From assembly GCF_019703515.2 (NCBI RefSeq), contig NC_059346.1, forward strand, positions 58,044,001 to 58,108,000: a stretch of 64,000 bases of DNA. The letters are read 5' to 3'. The translations under genes were made by a program, and so were the position numbers. Shown piece by piece: positions 57,606 to 64,000 of this stretch. Source of the stretch: Myxocyprinus asiaticus. Its lineage: Eukaryota > Chordata > Actinopteri > Cypriniformes > Catostomidae. A model generated the notes under the pieces. That model saw only the letters and a program-made list of their open reading frames with translations. It was not told the origin of the DNA and did no database searches. How positions within the stretch are numbered: the first letter of the stretch is position 1; each line of letters begins with the position of its first letter.

Positions 57606-60082
57606 TTTTTTTCTGATCTAGGTATACTCAGCAGTTCGATGGATTCAGATGATCATGGCTGTCCTAAGGTGACCACTATTTCAAAGTGATTTAGTTTTGT
57701 AGTTATATCAGACACTAACAATAAATGTTTATATATTGTGTACACATTTATATGTACAAATAATTTGTCTCCCTATTCCTTCAGCATCTTTGGTGCTGGC
57801 TCCATAATCATATATGCCATTTTTCAAAGACTTGTAAGAAAACCAGAGGTAAGCCTCCATCAGCAATGAATTATTAGTTATGTTAAACATGCAAACATGT
57901 AATTTTGACAATATCACTCAGAAAGTTTGTAGCCCATATACACTCAAAAAAAGGATATTGCTGCGTGTTCAATTGATGTAATTAAATGACACAACAACTT
58001 CATTTCATTGTGGTCTAACCATTTAAATTTTTGAAATGGAAGTTTTCTTAATCCATTTTTGTTTGGACAACATGAATACTTTTTGGGGTGTTGATGTAGC
58101 ATTGATGAAACTGGGCAGGAGATTTCCATTTCCCAGCATGCTTTTTCATGTCTTGATAGGGAGAGTAAATATTAAATAATTTTTTTACGTGTTTTTGTGC
58201 AAGATTAATATAAACGGGGATAATTGTTAGTTTTTAATGTTGTGTTATGTTGAGATTTAGAAGAGTTTCGGTTATTTTGGTGGGAATTTTAGTGGTTACC
58301 ATTATGGTGAATAGTGGAGGAGCTTGAGCTAACACTGAGGACAGGTAGATATCACACATGAAATTTATCACTTGCTTTTTTGAGCAATATCTGTGATATT
58401 CATAGCACAGTTACTAAACTACACCCTGTTGTGCTCCCAGCCAACATGTATTCAGCATGCAAACATTGACTTACACTAGTTAGTACTTAACCCTTTAAGC
58501 TCAGCTGTGCCCGCCATCTGTAAATAACTCATTGAGTCAAAACAATTTAAAAACAAAAATAAAATCTTAAAATCTATCCTGTAACGGACTGGCAGCCAGT
58601 GCAGAGAGGCCAATATTGGGGTAATATGATCTCGATTATGAGTACCGGTCAAGAGTCTAGCAGCAGTGTTCTGGACAATTTGCAGTCGTGACAAGGAGGA
58701 CTGACTAACACCTACGTACAGTGAATTACAATAGTCCAGACATGATGAAACAAATGCATGCATCACCTTCTCAAAATCATGAAACAAAAGAAAAGACTTA
58801 ACCGTAGCCAGTATTCTTAAGTGAAAAAAAAAAAAAACTTGATTTGACAACAGAATTAATCTGTTTGTCAAATCTAAGCAAACTATCAAAAAGTACCCCT
58901 AAGTTCCTCACCATCGGTTTACAATATGTAGCTAGAGGACCTAGATTAAAGTTAGAGGACCCCAAACACAACAATCTCTTAAATCCTTTAAGCAAGCTAA
59001 AAGAGGTTCTAATTAATTACCTTTCTTTTTCATTGGCAGATAAATTTGAGTATCATCTGCGTAACAATGATATATCAAGGATATTCCACGTTTGTTAAAA
59101 ACTGACTCAATTGGAAGCATATATAATGAAAACAAAATTGGTCCCAAAATAGAGCCTTGCGGGATCCCACAATAAGAGGAGCTGTGGAAGATGAATATTC
59201 ACTCAAAGTAACTGCAAAGCTTCTATTACTTAAATATGACTTGAACCAGTTAAGGACAGTTCCTTGGATCCCTACAGACTGATCAAGTCGGGCTATAAGT
59301 ATATCATGGTTTATGGTATCAAATGCCGCATTAAGATCTAACAGCACCAAAATTGCAGAATCCCCTGAGTCCAAAGTTAAGAAAACATAATTAAGAACCT
59401 TTAAAAGTGAAGATTCTGTGCTATGATGTGCTCTGAACCCAGACTGAAATGGCTTTAATTGATCTACAATTTTTGCCAGACTGGGAAAAGAGACAGGTTC
59501 AAAGTGACCAAACATAGCAGGGCATACAAGAGGGTTTGATGGGACATAAGCAACAGGTAGAATTTGAGATCTAATATTAGCAACCTTAGTAAGCAAAATC
59601 GGAGAAAATTTTCGCATGTAGCTTCTAATACATCAGGGCCAACCATATTAGAAGAATTAATAACAGAATTGATGGTACTAAATAGGACAATAATATCTAG
59701 GTTTTATAACAACTAGGTTTATTCTGTTTGTGTTGAGATTACATAGTAATTTAAAGTTAAGAAAACTCATTTCAAATATGTAGAAACACTGTCCACAACT
59801 GAATCAAGTTCAGACAAAGAGCTATTTGTTTTGAGTGTATTAGTGATTATGTTTTATCATCAAACCCAGGGACATTCAGTTGATCATAAATGGTTGTTAG
59901 GAGCAGCACATCCTGCAAGAATGATGAATACCAGTTTATTTTCTCTGTTTCAGGTGCTGCCACTATTCTTGCTAAGTTTAACAGACCTACTGTTAGCTTT
60001 GAGTTGGATGTGTGGGGGTCTTCTCTTCACCCAGTCCTGTAACTCCTATGCCACCTGCTATAACCTACACATAGTGGAACAG
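57183..60082 (+). CDS. tmem116: TMEM116-like membrane protein, first four coding exons
   Basis: Exons: 57183-57248 (22 codons), 57622-57668, 57785-57848 and 59954-60082. Every intron is GT-AG and the phases fit (0, 2, 0), giving 102 continuous residues. An N-terminal segment with possible N-glycosylation sites ('NNSAINTTT') is followed by a membrane span (about 27-50, '[20 protein letters not shown]'), a short loop ('RLVRKPE') and a second span (about 60-84, '[20 protein letters not shown]'). The 'SLTDLLLA' core resembles helix 2 of seven-helix receptors. A Cys-containing loop follows ('[15 protein letters not shown]'). I recognise this as TMEM116-like from memory; TMEM116 is a poorly studied seven-span protein. 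Exon 5 was looked for to 64000 and not found, so the gene continues outside. The intron before exon 4 holds an antisense LINE. Confidence 0.7.
57527..57612. repeat. (AT)n followed by poly-T beside a splice acceptor
   Basis: About 60 bases of AT and then about 24 T, ending 9 bases before the AG of exon 2 at 57622. The T run acts as the polypyrimidine tract of that acceptor. Confidence 0.9.
58480..59650 (-). mobile_element. L2/CR1-like LINE fragment in intron 3, antisense
   Basis: The - strand encodes RT blocks over several frames: '[20 protein letters not shown]' and '[20 protein letters not shown]' (59617-59075 frame), '[14 protein letters not shown]' with the catalytic YADD near 59066-59055, '[11 protein letters not shown]' and then '[20 protein letters not shown]' and '[16 protein letters not shown]' (58889-58476 frame). 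It lacks the endonuclease and 3' UTR. Frame breaks show it is dead. It lies antisense to the host transcript. Confidence 0.85.
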
Positions 60083-60481
60083 GTACAAAAACAATATCAT
60101 GCTGACATTAGGCCTAAAATTGGGAAAGGAGCAACATTTTCACTACGTGGTATTTGCACTTCCACAATTAAAGCCACACTGTAAAAAAATAATTGTTGAG
60201 CAAACTTAAAAAGTCAAGGCAACATGATGCAGTAAGATAATAAAGTTTAATATTTGTCCCCAGTAACATTGCTTTGTATAGTCAGTGTGAATTTGTTCAC
60301 TAAATGCAAGAATTCTTGTGAGAAGTACTCGTTTCTTGTTCAGCCAACTATCAATTCACAATACGAAAACTTTCATTTTGTCACCATTTCAATTATTTTT
60401 ACATGACGTTAACTGCAATATTTGCCTCTGAAGAGATATATGTCTTGCAAGGCAAGGCAGTAAGTACAATTGATTGACTTA

Positions 60482-61166
60482 AGCCCCGTTCACACCGCCA
60501 GCGGCTTTGTGGCTTGGTGTCGCTAGACTTTGCGATCTGTGTTGCTAGTGGGAATTCCTACTGTTTGTCGCTGTAACATTATTGGAGGACTGCATGTCTG
60601 GCCATAACTTTTGAAAATTTGATCACAGATGAGACCTAAATACTGGTAAAATTAAGATATTACAATTTAATAAGGAATCAGTTATCTTTTCTCTAAAAAT
60701 GTACATTCTGCAGTGTAGAGTGTTTTATATAACGTGCAGCAGTGTTCAGTGCATTAAATCATTAACAAGACAATCAATCTATCATGAATAAATGAATCAA
60801 ACTCACTTGGAATGCAGACCGTTTCTTACACACTTATCCACGCATCATTGTTTTATTATATCCATGCATGTGGTTAGAACTGTAAAAATCCCTCACGACA
60901 CTGAAACTTCTCCTCCGTCTTGCCTGCACTCATCTCCAATCTGCCTGGAGACAGGTGACGTGAGCTCCGCTGACTTCACTCTCATTGGTAGTCGCTTGCG
61001 AATGTCGCTCGTCATTTTGTCAGCTTGTCTTGTTGCTCTCAACAGCGATCTCTGTCGCCAAACGGCCATTGCAGCTCACGTTGGTGGAAGTCGCTATGCT
61101 CTCACTGAAAATGAATGGGATCGTGTCGCTTTCTCGCGCGATGTCGCTGGCAGTGTGAATGGGGCT
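60482..61166. mobile_element. Non-autonomous Harbinger-like DNA transposon
   Basis: 685 bp with 22-bp terminal inverted repeats: left 'AGCCCCGTTCACACCGCC', right end inverse 'AGCCCCATTCACACTGCC', two mismatches in 22. TTA flanks both ends (60479-60481 and 61167-61169), a 3-bp duplication typical of PIF/Harbinger insertion. The inside is non-coding with 'gtcgct'-rich sub-terminal motifs near both ends. No transposase is present. Confidence 0.8.
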
Positions 61167-61169
61167 TTA

Positions 61170-62574
61170 GAACACAATAGACCTCAACCCTTAACACACA
61201 AACCTCAATAACGGTGACAATCAACAAACCTCGTAAAGTAAAAGATGAGCTCCTAACATCACCACCCAACAATTGACTAACAGTGGCAATAAAAAACAAC
61301 AACAATAACAGCATAAATAAAGTCAATGAACAGCTAAAATTAAGCCTGTAACACTAACCGCATAATTTATTCATGTTGCAATGCATGCTGGAAATTTTTC
61401 ATGATGATGTATGTTATCAAGTTGAAATGTTCTTTATAACCAGTTTTTACAAGAATAGGAAAAGTCTAGTAAGATGCGGCATTGTTAAGTATATATTTTG
61501 AGATATTAAAAGGGCCTTTGGGAAATCTCAGACCACAAACAGAATATGAGGATTTAACTGTACCTTCTAAAAATTCCACAACATTTTGAAAAAGGATGAG
61601 TCACATAAGAGGGCGGTCATGTTAACATTTTAACTGTGCGATGCTTTCCTGTTGTCTGCCAGTTCACTGCAGGCCCAAACATGTGTTCTTCGTTATCTAA
61701 ACATGTTTGGGTCTCATTTAGCTGAGAAATAACATCGGGAAAGCACTAAGAAATCTACTAGTGCTCGAGCAGTTTCACTTCAAAAACGGAACTGTTCCCT
61801 GCTCAGCTATTATAACCAGTGTGTCCCGCATAGCACATAACAAACAAGGAACTGGGACGAGTCTGAAAAAGAAGTGGAGCGGCAAATCTGGTTCATATTG
61901 TTTGACCAGATATAATGAGTTCTGCCCCACTTTTGAAGTCTACATGTGCCTGTATAAAGGAGGGTTCCTTCTGTTGTTTGTTATTGGGGTACCACTGTTT
62001 GCCCTGCATGTTTTTGCTCCATTTGATAATTTTTATGTCATTTATCGAACTGAAAATGCAATTTGATTTCCTAACCCTATGCTGTATCTTAGGGACTTCA
62101 AAGTTAAGTGTATATTTTTGCAGTACGTAATAATTTGATTATTAAATTGAAGTTTATTAACGGAACATGGGACATTAGTAAAAATGCATTCGAAATTGGC
62201 AGTCACTGCTTAAACCTGGGTTTGGTAAAACCTTTCGAACTTCTATTCCTAGATCTCTCCAGCTTTGCTTCAGGCAGAGAAAACGCCTCTCTGGAAAGCC
62301 CAGCGTTTGCTCATTTGGCATACTTCCTGATGAGTCATATCTCACATGAAGGGCATGCTCAAGTTTACTATACATATAAACCTGTAGAGCTTATACATGT
62401 CTAATCAAAATGAGCTGCTCATATATTGAATCATGTTCTTTGAATTCCTTAAGCATTGTATCTCACTGTGGAAAGCAACTGTATTGTCAGATATATAAAA
62501 CAAAGATAAAAATCCTTATTCATGTAATTGTAATCCTGCATTAAGCCTCCAAGCATAAAGCACTTTATATACAC
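61170..62574. other. Region after exon 4, no exon recognised
   Basis: Acceptor-like AG sites were checked for a continuation of the TMEM116-like frame and none opened a coding exon. Frames at 61761-62066 and 62108-62404 are open but have no known motif. Confidence 0.5.
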
Positions 62575-62740
62575 TCTTAAGAAAAATGGTTCTAAATAGT
62601 ACCAAATAAGGGGTTCTTTGGCTTGTAACAATAGCAGAACCCTTGTTGGTGCTAAATAGAACCCTTTTTTTAAAGGTTCCATAAAGAACCTTCATTTGAA
62701 AGTGCTATATAGAACCTCAAAATTGCTACAAAGAACCTTT
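62575..62740. repeat. Dispersed 'agaacc' repeat
   Basis: A run of variants of 'gttctaaatag' and 'aagaacctt' on both strands forms an imperfect inverted repeat (for example 'aaaggttcc' at 62673). It is a small palindromic element of unknown family. Confidence 0.55.
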
Positions 62741-64000
62741 TTGATGCACTATATTTCTGCTCCTATAATACATTAGAGCCTCAATTATGGTTTTATATTA
62801 AGTATAAACACAAACAAACAAATACATAAAATAAAAGTAAGGCATGTGTCAATTAAGTACTTTTATTTTCTATTTAAATGAAAAATTGTGGAAAAAATTA
62901 TGTTTTTACAGCAATTGTTAGCTGAATACTTTAATAAATAATTGTTATTAAATTATTGTGATTAAATCATTTCAAATGCATAAATCACTCATTAATAAAA
63001 TATTATATATACATATTTACATTAATAAATACATCAACAAATACATAATGTGAAAGGCTGGGACAGAAACGTGAACATTCTTCGATCTTTTATAGAGAAA
63101 GCATTTTTCTTCCATACTGACAACCAGTCATTCAAGAAAGAGCAAAGTCCCATGGAAAAACAAAATAGATGCAATGATCTACATTTCACTAAAATATCTG
63201 CACAATCCTCTATGATGTCTTCACCATCCATCACTGTGTATTTTGGTGTAATTGAGTGGCAGCCCCCCTCTGCAGGTAAAGAGGGTCCAACAGTGTCGGT
63301 CTGAGTAGAAATACACAATTAGGTTCAGAGTCAGTCTTTCAGTATATGTGGACAATATATGTGAGCCCTTTACAATGTGAAAAAGAAAAAGTGAAATAAA
63401 GAGTGATAGGTTTTAATTTTATGTGTTTATTTATTTTGTGACTGGGCAAAATGTTTATGCATAAACCTAAGTAAATAATTGGAACATTCCAAAATTCTAT
63501 ATGGATCACAAATTCAGTCTTTATCACTCACGTATTTAGCGGAAAAGTGGCAATAAGTATCCTCACCGAATACAGCTGGAAGACGTAGTGTAGCTGCTTT
63601 TTAACTGTAAACCTATGACACAAAGAAATGGCATTGTATTATTACAGTGTATAAATGAATGGCAAAAATAGATATGAAATAGAAAGAGAGATAAAAAGGA
63701 CTACTTAAAACTTACATAATCAGATATCTTTAATGCAGCCATATGCTGTTATTAGAGCAGACAATTCGTACCGCCGGTGGGATGGATACCTGAAAACACA
63801 ATAAAAATCCAAAATTACCTTCTTTTTTCAGAACATAATGTCAGTATTTTAAACAAAATGACAGTTTTGAGTTGGTCACAGTTGCATGTTCTGGTAGAGA
63901 TCTGTAAAATAAAAAAAGGACAATCTTATGGCAAGAAACCACCAGTTACAGAAAGTTTTACATTTATAAAGGTTCAAATTGAAAGCGCTTAATTTGCTCA
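62741..64000. other. AT-rich DNA, nothing recognised
   Basis: It presumably belongs to the intron after exon 4 of the TMEM116-like gene. No exon or defined element was found. Confidence 0.5.

Noticed and set aside
61761..62404. Two frames that might be later exons of the TMEM116-like gene
   Set aside because: No acceptor in the right phase, and no membrane-span pattern or sequence matching the expected third helix.
63337..63360. An 18-nt possible exon (tatatgtggacaatatat) with AG and GT sites
   Set aside because: Too short to support, and it does not encode the segment expected after exon 4.

Overview
The window is from a ray-finned fish nuclear genome. The evidence is its repeat content: DIRS-type tyrosine-recombinase retrotransposons, L2/CR1-like and Jockey-like LINEs, Ty3/Gypsy relics, a V-shaped tRNA-derived SINE, palindromic DNA transposons and a Tc1 fossil. 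There is also an intron-containing gene, and overall AT-rich intergenic DNA with long microsatellites. The mix looks cyprinid to me (zebrafish/carp relatives); that is inference, since no search could be run.

Only two host genes are supported, both on the + strand in the right third. At 48406-48945 a single coding exon gives a complete small dual-specificity phosphatase (179 aa, DUSP14/18/21 type) with an intact HCxxxxxR loop. From 57183 to 60082 four exons with matching GT-AG sites and reading phases give the first 102 residues of a TMEM116-like multi-span membrane protein; the rest lies beyond the window. Intron 3 of this gene holds an antisense L2-like LINE.

The left two thirds are intergenic and dominated by mobile DNA. 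In order: the 3' end of an LTR element (420-1440); an internally deleted DIRS element (+, 6200-8092); an L2-like tail joined tail to tail with a long Jockey/L2-type LINE (-, 12065-16855); an LTR-like region (17600-19170); a truncated DIRS copy (-, 20880-23165); a Ty3/Gypsy relic with two LTRs (-, 23166-27794) that lost everything between the RT and integrase C-terminus and carries a probable foreign solo LTR; LINE fragments and a SINE nested in a LINE (28187-29945); a 5'-truncated LINE with a clean 7-bp target duplication and an almost open RT frame (33237-34970); a second Gypsy relic (40340-41863); and a hAT fossil (42250-43690).

Around the two genes the repeats are mainly non-autonomous: fold-back elements, a SINE inserted in the end of a MITE (50407-51060), a Tc1 fossil (55030-55355) and a 685-bp Harbinger-like element with TTA target duplications (60482-61166). 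No rRNA, tRNA gene, CRISPR or operon structure was seen. I found no clearly new functional system; the most useful items are the datable nested insertions, the gene models, and three non-repetitive stretches that could be conserved regulatory DNA.
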